A stretch of 64,000 bases of DNA from Oceanimonas aquatica. Its GTDB lineage: Bacteria; Pseudomonadota; Gammaproteobacteria; Enterobacterales; Aeromonadaceae. Numbering within the stretch: the stretch's first letter is position 1; each line of letters begins with the position of its first letter. Location of the stretch: assembly GCF_030732065.1 (NCBI RefSeq), contig NZ_JAVBHX010000011.1:1-64000 (forward strand), read 5' to 3'. This document shows positions 55,896 through 63,075 of this stretch, one piece after another. A program made the position numbers and the translations under genes. The notes beneath the pieces were generated by a model. It searched no databases and was not told the DNA's origin. It saw only the letters and a program-made list of their open reading frames with translations.

Positions 55896-56651
55896 TTAAC
55901 TGGTGAATGGTTGCCGCGTCAGCGGATCCTGTTCAAAAAAGCGCGTCAGCTGGCAATACACCGCCGGATAGACGTCATGCAGCAAGCGGGGATCGGTAAA
56001 AAACAGCTCGGTCGTGACCGCCAGAAACTCCGCCGGATGGGTGGCGGCATAAGGGTCGATGGGGGCGTCATTACGCTCGGCACGCACCCTCTGCTCGTCA
56101 AAGGCGGCCTGAAAGTCACGGCGCCACTCGCTCATCTTCATGCCGGGGCGCATGGGCGGCACGCCGTCGGCCTCGCCCCCCAGCATGTCGAGCTTGTGGG
56201 TCAACTCGTGAATGATCAGGTTATAGCCGTCCCAGCCGCCGTCGCCGGCGAGTTCGCTCCTGGCCAGTACCAGTGGCCCCTGCTGCCAGGACTCGCCGGC
56301 GTGCACCGACTCCACCTCACTGACCAGACCAAACTCATCCTGCACCATGTCATGCCGGGTCACCGGCTCCGGGATCAGAATGATCTCGTGAAAGCCGGCA
56401 TACCAGTCCAGCCCCAGGTGCAATATGGGCAGCACCGCCTGCAGCGCCAGTTTCGCCTGCTGCAGTGGCGTCAGGGCCACGCCGAGCTGAGTCAGGGTTT
56501 TGTGCGCCAGCAGCCCGGCACCCAGCTCACACAGGCGTTGCTGCTCGGATACGCTCAGGCCCTGCAGTATGGGTAACGCGGCCAGCGCTTGTGCCCAGGG
56601 CAGCGGCGAGCTCGGCTCGCGTTTGGGGCTTAACCAGTCAAACCAGCTCAT
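55896..56651 (-). CDS. mtfA: Mlc titration factor A, zinc peptidase
   Basis: MtfA is a cytoplasmic zinc aminopeptidase that binds the repressor Mlc in E. coli. The 251-residue protein has the zinc motif HELTHKLD, and a third ligand Glu in AEFLAVTTE. The N-terminal MSWFDWLSPKREP is family-like. Starts 4 bases after the transporter gene, on the same strand, suggesting they form an operon. No Mlc or ptsG gene is present nearby. Confidence 0.92.
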   Translation of the reverse strand: MSWFDWLSPKREPSSPLPWAQALAALPILQGLSVSEQQRLCELGAGLLAHKTLTQLGVALTPLQQAKLALQAVLPILHLGLDWYAGFHEIILIPEPVTRHDMVQDEFGLVSEVESVHAGESWQQGPLVLARSELAGDGGWDGYNLIIHELTHKLDMLGGEADGVPPMRPGMKMSEWRRDFQAAFDEQRVRAERNDAPIDPYAATHPAEFLAVTTELFFTDPRLLHDVYPAVYCQLTRFFEQDPLTRQPFTS

Positions 56652-56655
56652 GGCC

Positions 56656-57951
56656 TTATTTTACAAACAGATACCAGTAACCGAACAGCAGGTTGAAAAC
56701 GGCAAAAAACAGAATGCCAATCCGGCTCAGGGCGACCATGCCTTTACCCAGCCGGTAGTGTTCCGGTACCTGGGGCAGCTGCATCAGCCGGAAGTTAAGC
56801 CAGGCAAACACCAAGGCACTGATAAAGGCGGAAATCATGGCAAACTCCAGCATCGCCAGCAGGGCCCCCTTGAAGAACATGATAATAAAGGCTGCCACCA
56901 CGCCCATGGCCACCATCAGCGGATAGGTGTAACGGGCGCCGTGACCGGTGGGGCCGCTGCCCTGAGGCTGACCGAACTGCACCAGGCATTCGCTCAGCGC
57001 CCGGCTGTAACCGTCGAGCACGGTGACCGTGGTAGAGAACATGCACAGAAAGGCCACGATGGCGATCAGCCACCGGCTCCACTCCCCCATCACACTGGCA
57101 TACACGTTCACCAACTGGTGGGCAAAAGCGATACCGGAGCTAGCCAGGGTTTCGCCGCTGCCGTGCAGCACCAGGGCGCCGAGGGCGACAAAGGCGATGG
57201 CCAGCAGGGTCGAGGTAAAGTAGCCCACGTTGAAGTCGACCAGGGCACCCTTGTAGTCCAGCTCGTCGCCCAGATCCTTTTGCTTTTGCCGCAGCCAGAC
57301 GCTGCTCCAGGACGACAGTTCAATAGGCGCCGGCATCCAGCCCATCAGCGCCACCAGAAAGCCCACCGAGGCCAGGTTCCAGGGACTGGGGGCAACAAAA
57401 TCCGGCGTCGCCACCCCGCCCCGGTTGAGGGCGATAAATACCGCAGTAACCGTGGCGATGGCCAGGCCGACGATAATCCACTTGGTGACCCGATCCAGGG
57501 TTTTGTAATGCCCGGTGATCAGAAAGGCCAGGGAGCCGGCCAGCACTATCATGCTGAGCTGGGTCACGTTCAGGCTGTCACCGATAAAGAGGCCCAGAAT
57601 ACTGCCACAGAGCATGGCCACCCCAGCGGTGCTGATCACTGACGAAAACAGGTTGAGCAGGGTAAACAGCCGCAGGTAACCCCGGCCAATGCGATCATAT
57701 CCCTGGATCAGGCTCTCGTTGGCGGCCATGGTGTAGCGGGCGCCGATCTGAAAGAAGGGGTATTTGAGCAGGTTGACCAGCAGAATCAGGCCGACGAGCT
57801 GCCAGCCATAAATGGCGCCGGCCTTGGTGGAGGCCACCAGGTGAGAGCCGCCGATGGCCGCCGCCGCCCCCAGAATGCCCGGGCCCAGCACCCGCAGATA
57901 GTGACTTATGCTACGGGGTGCCTGTTTTGCCATTCCGGCTGTCTGAGACAT
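56656..57951 (-). CDS. Nramp-like metal transporter family protein with altered metal motifs
   Basis: A 431-residue protein with about eleven hydrophobic segments and overall Nramp-like sequence (LKYPFFQIGARYTMAANESL). The canonical TM1 motif DPGN is absent: the region reads LGPGILGAAAAIGGSHLVAS. The TM6 MPH motif is also replaced (ALMGWMPAPIELSSWSS). Nramp-related proteins with altered motifs are known to differ in substrate, some transporting magnesium. Substrate and direction are unknown. It starts the operon that ends in mtfA; about 240 bases separate it from the next gene upstream. Confidence 0.8.
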   Translation of the reverse strand: MSQTAGMAKQAPRSISHYLRVLGPGILGAAAAIGGSHLVASTKAGAIYGWQLVGLILLVNLLKYPFFQIGARYTMAANESLIQGYDRIGRGYLRLFTLLNLFSSVISTAGVAMLCGSILGLFIGDSLNVTQLSMIVLAGSLAFLITGHYKTLDRVTKWIIVGLAIATVTAVFIALNRGGVATPDFVAPSPWNLASVGFLVALMGWMPAPIELSSWSSVWLRQKQKDLGDELDYKGALVDFNVGYFTSTLLAIAFVALGALVLHGSGETLASSGIAFAHQLVNVYASVMGEWSRWLIAIVAFLCMFSTTVTVLDGYSRALSECLVQFGQPQGSGPTGHGARYTYPLMVAMGVVAAFIIMFFKGALLAMLEFAMISAFISALVFAWLNFRLMQLPQVPEHYRLGKGMVALSRIGILFFAVFNLLFGYWYLFVK

Positions 57952-58193
57952 ATGCGGTTTCCTGCCTGTTTAGGTTGTCATTCCCAAAGAAAGACAGGTA
58001 AAAGGCCACAGCAAACAGCATAAAGCAACTGCTTTTACGGAAAGAAGCCAGGGAAATACAGAGGAATAAACTGAAAAAAACCAACCATTAAGGCAATCAC
58101 TTTTCAAGCAACTCTCTGATCAGCCCGTACAAATAAAACTCACCTGAAATACCGAATTAAATAATTTCATTTGATAGGGTTTTGAAGCCGGGT

Positions 58194-59210
58194 TTATTCA
58201 GCATCCAGGCTGCCTTCGCTACCCTGAGCCAGCAGGGTATTCCCGGCACCGGGCAGCCGGCCATTCAGGGTAAAGGGAATGGATTCAATTCTGCCCTTGT
58301 TGTTGACCTGCACCGCCAGGTGCAGATGCGGGCCCGAACTGTAACCGGTATGGCCCGAGGCCGCCACCACCTGGCCGGCGCGCACTCGCTGGCCCTTTTT
58401 CACTTTCAGGGAGCCGGTGTCGAGGTGAGCGTAGAGGGTCATGGTACCGTCATCGTGGCGCAGCCGCAGGTGATTGGCCCGGCCCTTGTATTCAGGCTTG
58501 AGGCCGCCTCCCACATGATAATCCACCGCCGCCACCACCACACCGGGGGCGGTGGCCAGCAGCGGCGTGCCCACTGGCAGGGCGATATCGAGGGCATAAC
58601 GGTTGGCTAGCTTGTTGTGGCTGAAATCGCCGTTAAAGCCCTGAGAAATACGGTAGGGCCCGGCCACCGGCGGGCTCATGTCCACGGCGCCGGCAAGGGG
58701 CGCGGCGGTATGATTGTGATGCTGTTTCCAGGCCTGTACCCGCGGGCTGATGATGGTGCTGCCGGCAATTTTCTGTACCCGGTGCCGGCTTCCCACCTTG
58801 TTACGCCCCTCATGGCTGCTGTAGGCAAAGCCATAATCATAACGCCAGGCTCCGCTCTGAGCCGGGGTCAGCTTGCCGATAAATTTTTCCTCCCGGGGAG
58901 GCAGGATCACCGCCTGCTGCAGCGCCTCGGGAATGGCCACATTGTGCTGACCGGTAAACTTGAGGTTCAGCCGGGCCCGGCTGGCGAGACGGTTAAGGGC
59001 AAAGAAGTAGTGGCCGTCGGGCTTTTTGACCACCCGCATCAGAATGCCGTCCTTGTTGACCGCATCCTGATGCCAGCGCTGGCCGGTATTGGCCCGAAGG
59101 CGGTTGTCGGTGTAGTGCACCACGCCGGCGGCGTCGCGATATTGAAAGATGTCGGCATATACCGGCGCCATTCCCGTCAGCACCAGCATAGTGGCAAGCA
59201 AGCCTCTCAT
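58194..59210 (-). CDS. M23 family metallopeptidase with DUF4124-like N-terminus
   Basis: A 338-residue secreted protein. Signal peptide about residues 1-19 (ending PVYA), then a DUF4124-like FQYRDAAGVVHYTDN segment, and a C-terminal LytM domain. In the M23 domain the usual HxGxD is represented by RYALDIALPVGTPL, where the first His is an Arg/Tyr position, while HLHLAVQVN keeps the second motif. The missing His may weaken catalysis, as in degenerate LytM activators. Probably periplasmic and acting on peptidoglycan or on an amidase. Confidence 0.82.
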   Translation of the reverse strand: MRGLLATMLVLTGMAPVYADIFQYRDAAGVVHYTDNRLRANTGQRWHQDAVNKDGILMRVVKKPDGHYFFALNRLASRARLNLKFTGQHNVAIPEALQQAVILPPREEKFIGKLTPAQSGAWRYDYGFAYSSHEGRNKVGSRHRVQKIAGSTIISPRVQAWKQHHNHTAAPLAGAVDMSPPVAGPYRISQGFNGDFSHNKLANRYALDIALPVGTPLLATAPGVVVAAVDYHVGGGLKPEYKGRANHLRLRHDDGTMTLYAHLDTGSLKVKKGQRVRAGQVVAASGHTGYSSGPHLHLAVQVNNKGRIESIPFTLNGRLPGAGNTLLAQGSEGSLDAE

Positions 59211-59250
59211 TTGTCATCCCTGCGAGAGTGTGTGCCTTCCAGTATAGAAA

Positions 59251-59694
59251 CTAAAGCCGCTTTTGCATCAGCACGGCGTCTTCATGGCCGTCGGCCGTGG
59301 GATAATAGTTACGGCGCCGGCCGCTTTCCTCAAAGCCGGCCGAGGCATACAGACTCAGGGCCGCCCGGTTTGAGGCCCTCACTTCCAGCCACAACCAGCC
59401 AAGGCCCAGAGTCCGGCATTGGGCAAAGTAGTTTTCCAGCAACTGCCGCCCCAGGCCACGCCCCTGATGAGCCGGGGCCACGCATATGTTCATCAGAGTG
59501 CTTTCGTCCAGCACCCGGTCGGCAATGAAATAGCCCAGCAAGGCGTTTTGGTGCCAGAGTGCGCCGGTAAAATAGCGCTCGCCAAAGGCATCGGCGAGCA
59601 ATGCAGGGCTCCAGGGGTGAGCGTGGGCCGATTGTTCCAGCATCACCATGGCATCGAGGTCGGCCGGGGTCAGAGGGCGGAATTGAGGCTGCAA
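59251..59694 (-). CDS. rimI: Ribosomal protein S18-alanine N-acetyltransferase RimI
   Basis: RimI acetylates the N-terminal alanine of ribosomal protein S18. The 147-residue GNAT protein has the acetyl-CoA loop VAPAHQGRGLGRQLL and LEVRASNRAALSLYASAGF near the C-terminus. Its start lies 25 bases inside the end of holD, the order found in E. coli. Confidence 0.95.
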   Translation of the reverse strand: MQPQFRPLTPADLDAMVMLEQSAHAHPWSPALLADAFGERYFTGALWHQNALLGYFIADRVLDESTLMNICVAPAHQGRGLGRQLLENYFAQCRTLGLGWLWLEVRASNRAALSLYASAGFEESGRRRNYYPTADGHEDAVLMQKRL

Positions 59695-60041
59695 AGCCGG
59701 CTCCAGAGTTCGCGCTTTTGTGAAGCAGAAAGCGGCAATGTGCCGTGCCAGGCCAGATCTTCGGCCGGCGTGGTCAGGTTGAACCCCAGCAGAATACGGG
59801 CACCGGGGCGACCGGCGGCCAGCCAGGCGGTTTCATCCTGTATCTCGGGCTGAATGCCATTGAGGGCAATGGCGAGGTCGGCAAGCAGGGTGTCCGGCAG
59901 ACGGCTGCCCTGGCCGGTGATCAGCCGCACTTCGGCCGGCGCTGCCACCGGCGCAGGACCGTAAGGCAAGCGTTCGCCATGGGCGCAGTGCCATACCGGT
60001 AAACCGAGAAACTGCCAGAGCTGTGATTGTAATGGCTTCAT
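59670..60041 (-). CDS. holD: DNA polymerase III subunit psi
   Basis: HolD joins the clamp loader and, through chi, single-stranded DNA-binding protein. The 123-residue product starts MKPLQSQLWQFLGLPVW, as psi proteins do. Sequence conservation in this family is low; position next to rimI supports the call. The ATG at 60041 is chosen because the open frame further upstream runs into the tRNA gene. Confidence 0.85.
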   Translation of the reverse strand: MKPLQSQLWQFLGLPVWHCAHGERLPYGPAPVAAPAEVRLITGQGSRLPDTLLADLAIALNGIQPEIQDETAWLAAGRPGARILLGFNLTTPAEDLAWHGTLPLSASQKRELWSRLCSLNSAL

Positions 60042-60056
60042 GAACACCCCATAACG

Positions 60057-60085
60057 AAAAAGGCCAGCACTGAGGCTGGCCTTTT
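60057..60085 (-). terminator. Terminator of tRNA-Trp
   Basis: AAGGCCAGC and GCTGGCCTT form a 9-bp stem, with T-rich sequence after it on the minus strand, 10 bases from the tRNA 3' end. Confidence 0.85.
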
Positions 60086-60094
60086 CGGTGAAGC

Positions 60095-60171
60095 TGGCAG
60101 GGGCAGAGGGATTCGAACCCCCAACCGTCGGTTTTGGAGACCGCTGTTCTACCAATTGGAACTATGCCCCT
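60095..60171 (-). tRNA. tRNA-Trp (anticodon CCA)
   Basis: On the minus strand the acceptor stem AGGGGCA pairs with TGCCCCT, followed by G and an encoded CCA. The anticodon loop CTCCAAA gives anticodon CCA, and TTCGAAT is the T-loop. It differs from E. coli tRNA-Trp by a few bases including an extra C in the D-loop (TTCCAATTGG). Seventy-seven bases including CCA. Confidence 0.97.
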
Positions 60172-60282
60172 GCAACACGAGGCGAATTATATCCAGCCCC
60201 CATCAAAGGTAAAGGGCTTTTTCCGTCCCGGAGGATCGTTCGCTCACTCTTTCACCGCTTGCGGTTGTCTCGCCACCGTATT

Positions 60283-60310
60283 TTGCTTTGGCTGCACATT
60301 TCTCTATAAT
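60283..60310 (+). promoter_or_regulatory. Predicted pyrB promoter
   Basis: TTGCTT (60283-60288) and TATAAT (60305-60310) have a 16-base spacer. Transcription would begin at about 60317, before the leader ORF. Confidence 0.65.
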
Positions 60311-60341
60311 CCGGACGGTTTGCAAACACGCGGAGCCCATC

Positions 60342-60632
60342 ATGCTCAACTCCCACGGCTGCAGTCCCTTTGCAGTGGTGCCCGTTGCCGGCACCGGCTT
60401 CGGCGTTTGTGATCCTGTCACTTCAATGGCCCCATCCCGGGGTTTTTTATGGCCCGAATTCCACTTGAAGAGCATTGCTGATGGCGAACCCTCTATTTCA
60501 AAAGCATGTCATTTCCATATCCGACTTTACCCGCGCCGAGCTGGAGCTGGTCATCGATACCGCCGTCATGCTCAAAACCCATCCCAGGCCCGAGCTGCTG
60601 AAACACAAGGTAGTGGCGAGCTGCTTCTTTGA
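60342..60632 (+). CDS. Candidate pyr leader peptide overlapping attenuator and pyrB
   Basis: An ATG with GGAG 6 bases upstream opens a 96-codon frame running through the attenuator hairpin and 152 bases into pyrB in a different frame. In E. coli pyrBI, translation of a leader close behind polymerase prevents the terminator from forming when UTP is low; the same logic would work here. The peptide ([17 protein letters not shown]...) resembles nothing I recognise, and expression is unproven. Confidence 0.45.
   Translation: MLNSHGCSPFAVVPVAGTGFGVCDPVTSMAPSRGFLWPEFHLKSIADGEPSISKACHFHIRLYPRRAGAGHRYRRHAQNPSQARAAETQGSGELLL
60428..60448 (+). terminator. Predicted pyrBI attenuator
   Basis: GGCCCC and GGGG plus two G-U pairs form a short stem around ATCCC, followed by six T residues. 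It lies 32 bases before the pyrB start, so it would act inside the leader. A further stem GGTGCC/GGCACC (60377-60395) precedes it and could be a pause hairpin. Confidence 0.6.
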
Positions 60633-61404
60633 AGCCTCCACCCGTACCCGCCTCTCATTTGAAACCGCCGCGCACCGCCTGGGGGGCGCCGTTATCGGCT
60701 TTTCCGACAGCGGCAACACCTCACTGGCGAAGAAGGGCGAAACCCTGGCCGACTCGGTGAAGATCATCAGCTCCTACAGCGACGCCTTTGTCATGCGCCA
60801 CCCTCAGGACGGCGCAGCCCGGCTGGCGGCGGAATACTCCTCGGTGCCGGTAATCAACGCCGGAGACGGCTCCAACCAGCACCCCACTCAGACGCTGCTG
60901 GACCTGTTCACCATTTACGAAACCCAGGGCACGCTGCAGGGGCTGACCGTGGCCTTTGTGGGCGATCTGAAATACGGCCGCACCGTGCACTCCCTCACTC
61001 AGGCACTCAGCCTGTTTGGCTGCAAATTCTACTTTATTGCCCCCCAGGCCCTGGCCATGCCCGATTACCTGTGTGATGAGCTGGTGGAAAAAGGCATCAA
61101 CTTCGAGTTTCGCGACAGCATGGAAGAGGTGATGGACGAGATCGACATTCTGTACATGACCCGAGTACAGAAAGAGCGCTTTGACGAGACCGAATACATG
61201 CACGTGGCCTCCAAATACGTGCTGACCCCCCAGGTGCTGGAAAACGCCAAGGACAGCCTCAAGGTGCTGCATCCCCTGCCCCGCATCGACGAGATCACGG
61301 TGGACGTGGACGACACCCCCTATGCCTATTACTTTGAGCAGGCCGAAAACGGCGTTTACGCCCGTCAGGCCCTGCTGGCCCTGGTATTGAACGAAACCCT
61401 GTAA
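60481..61404 (+). CDS. pyrB: Aspartate carbamoyltransferase catalytic subunit PyrB
   Basis: PyrB joins carbamoyl phosphate and aspartate, the committed step of pyrimidine synthesis. The 307-residue protein has the carbamoyl-phosphate motif [13 protein letters not shown], then [15 protein letters not shown] and the aspartate-side [11 protein letters not shown]. The ATG at 60481 gives the [13 protein letters not shown] start; two extra codons upstream are unlikely. It forms the dodecameric enzyme with PyrI encoded next. Confidence 0.96.
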   Translation: MANPLFQKHVISISDFTRAELELVIDTAVMLKTHPRPELLKHKVVASCFFEASTRTRLSFETAAHRLGGAVIGFSDSGNTSLAKKGETLADSVKIISSYSDAFVMRHPQDGAARLAAEYSSVPVINAGDGSNQHPTQTLLDLFTIYETQGTLQGLTVAFVGDLKYGRTVHSLTQALSLFGCKFYFIAPQALAMPDYLCDELVEKGINFEFRDSMEEVMDEIDILYMTRVQKERFDETEYMHVASKYVLTPQVLENAKDSLKVLHPLPRIDEITVDVDDTPYAYYFEQAENGVYARQALLALVLNETL

Positions 61405-61413
61405 GGAGCAGCC

Positions 61414-61869
61414 GTGAACAAGACCCAACTGCAAGTCGAGGCCATTCACAACGGCACCGTCATCGACCACATTCCCGCCGGCCAGGGCATTCGCATTCTG
61501 CAGCTGTTTGGCCTGGTACAGAATCGGGAACGCATTACCGTGGGCCTCAACCTGCCCTCCAAGGCGCTGGGCGCCAAGGACATCATAAAGGTGGAAAACG
61601 TCCGGCTGTCCCCCGCCCAGGCCAACCAGCTGGCGCTGTTTGCACCCGACGCCACCGTGAATTTGATCGAAGACTTTGAAGTGGTGGAAAAACTGCAGCT
61701 GCACCTGCCGGAACAGGTGGAGGGCGTGTTCGCCTGCCCCAACGGCAACTGCATCAGCCGCCGGGAGCCGGAGACCAGCCAGTTCCGGGTGCGGGCGGTG
61801 CGCGGCCAGGTGATGTTCCGCTGCCGCTACTGCGAAAAGTCGTTCCAGCGCGACATGATGGTGCTTTAA
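61414..61869 (+). CDS. pyrI: Aspartate carbamoyltransferase regulatory chain PyrI
   Basis: PyrI binds CTP and ATP and lets them control PyrB. The 151-residue protein (GTG start, AAGGAG before) has the nucleotide-binding N-terminal domain (QVEAIHNGTVIDHIPAGQG) and a zinc domain with Cys in CPNGNC and CRYC, C-x4-C plus CxxC. Its stop shares TTAA with the convergent adaptor gene. Confidence 0.97.
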   Translation: MNKTQLQVEAIHNGTVIDHIPAGQGIRILQLFGLVQNRERITVGLNLPSKALGAKDIIKVENVRLSPAQANQLALFAPDATVNLIEDFEVVEKLQLHLPEQVEGVFACPNGNCISRREPETSQFRVRAVRGQVMFRCRYCEKSFQRDMMVL

Positions 61870-63071
61870 CTGCCCTCTGCGGGGTCCGGCGCAATGCGGG
61901 CCCCGTCTTGCAGTTCCGAGTCCGGATACAACACCAGCCGCTGGCCTTCACTCAGGCCACTCAGAATTTCGGCCCGCCGGCCATTGTCCTTGCCTACCGT
62001 CACCGGCGTTAGCCGGGCCCGGCCGCTTTCCGCCAGCAACACCGCCCATTGCCCCTGATGGCGAAACAGGGCACCGGAAGGCGCGGTCAGTACCTTGTCT
62101 TTCTGCCATACGCGAATGCGTGCCTCCACCCGGTATCCATGCCCCAGACCCTGTCGCTCTTCGGCGCTGCCGCGAAAGCGGATCAGCACATTGACCCTTT
62201 GTTCTTCCACGCCCAGGGCGGAGAACTTGGTAAAGCCATTGGGCTCAATCCGCTCCACTTCCCCCATCAGCACGCCCGGCCCGCCCCAGTGGGCAATTTC
62301 CACCTGGTCGCCGCCTGATACCCGCACGGCCTCGGCGGACGGCAACTCCACCAGTACCTCCAGATCCCGAGCAATGTTTCCCAGCTCCAGAATGGGCGTG
62401 CCCGCCGTGACCACGGTTTCTCCCTGCAACAATCGCTGCAATATTCGACCGGAAACCGGGGCCGTCAGGGCCACACCCGCCCCTTCCAGGGCATGGGTAC
62501 TTTCCCGAAGCTGTGCCTCGGCGGAGTCCAGCTCCGCCTCACGCAGCGTCACCGCCGCCATCGCCGCGTCAAGGCGGGCCACGGCGGCACTGAATTCCTG
62601 GCGCAGACGCTGCCACTGGGTGGCCGAAATATCACCCCGCGCCTGCAGCGGACGGTTCCGTGCCAGCTGATCGGCCGCCAGCCGGCGCCCAGCCTCGGCC
62701 TGCTTCACCTCGGCCTGGGCGGCATGCAGCGCCGCCTGGGCGGCATGCAACGCCGCCAGTGCTCGCTCGCGTGTACGGCTGTCGAGCAAGCCCGGCATCA
62801 CCGGCAACAGCCGGGCCACGACCTGCCCCCGGCGTACCGTATCGCCCGCTTCCAGATCCACTCGCAGCAGCCGGCCCCTGACCGGGGCGGTCACCAGATA
62901 AGATTGCCGCACTCGAGTGCGGCCTTCCTCGACTATGGTCACCGCCATTGGCTCACGGCGCACCGTGCCGGTGTCCACCGGCCGGGCCTCGGGCCAGAGC
63001 CCGTAGCCCAGCACGGCCACCAGCACCAGTGCCGCCACTATCATGCCTTTGTGCGATGGAGTCAGTGTCAT
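61866..63071 (-). CDS. Efflux transporter periplasmic adaptor (HlyD/MacA-like)
   Basis: A 401-residue membrane-fusion protein: an N-terminal membrane anchor (GMIVAALVLVAVLGYGLW), a lipoyl half (APVRGRLLRVDLEAGDTVRR), a coiled-coil hairpin (about residues 95-180), a beta-barrel domain and a C-terminal proximal domain. The downstream-adjacent gene in the operon direction (upstream in the sequence, right) is an ABC permease; their junction is 4 bases, so the two likely form a MacAB-like or FtsX-permease exporter. Contains a 21-base tandem duplication in the coil. Substrate unknown. Confidence 0.88.
   Translation of the reverse strand: MTLTPSHKGMIVAALVLVAVLGYGLWPEARPVDTGTVRREPMAVTIVEEGRTRVRQSYLVTAPVRGRLLRVDLEAGDTVRRGQVVARLLPVMPGLLDSRTRERALAALHAAQAALHAAQAEVKQAEAGRRLAADQLARNRPLQARGDISATQWQRLRQEFSAAVARLDAAMAAVTLREAELDSAEAQLRESTHALEGAGVALTAPVSGRILQRLLQGETVVTAGTPILELGNIARDLEVLVELPSAEAVRVSGGDQVEIAHWGGPGVLMGEVERIEPNGFTKFSALGVEEQRVNVLIRFRGSAEERQGLGHGYRVEARIRVWQKDKVLTAPSGALFRHQGQWAVLLAESGRARLTPVTVGKDNGRRAEILSGLSEGQRLVLYPDSELQDGARIAPDPAEGS
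62713..62754. repeat. 21-base tandem duplication in the adaptor gene
   Basis: GCCTGGGCGGCATGCAGCGC (plus C) is followed directly by a copy with one change. It encodes two consecutive HAAQAAL-like heptads in the coiled-coil hairpin. Confidence 0.9.
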
Positions 63072-63075
63072 GTGC

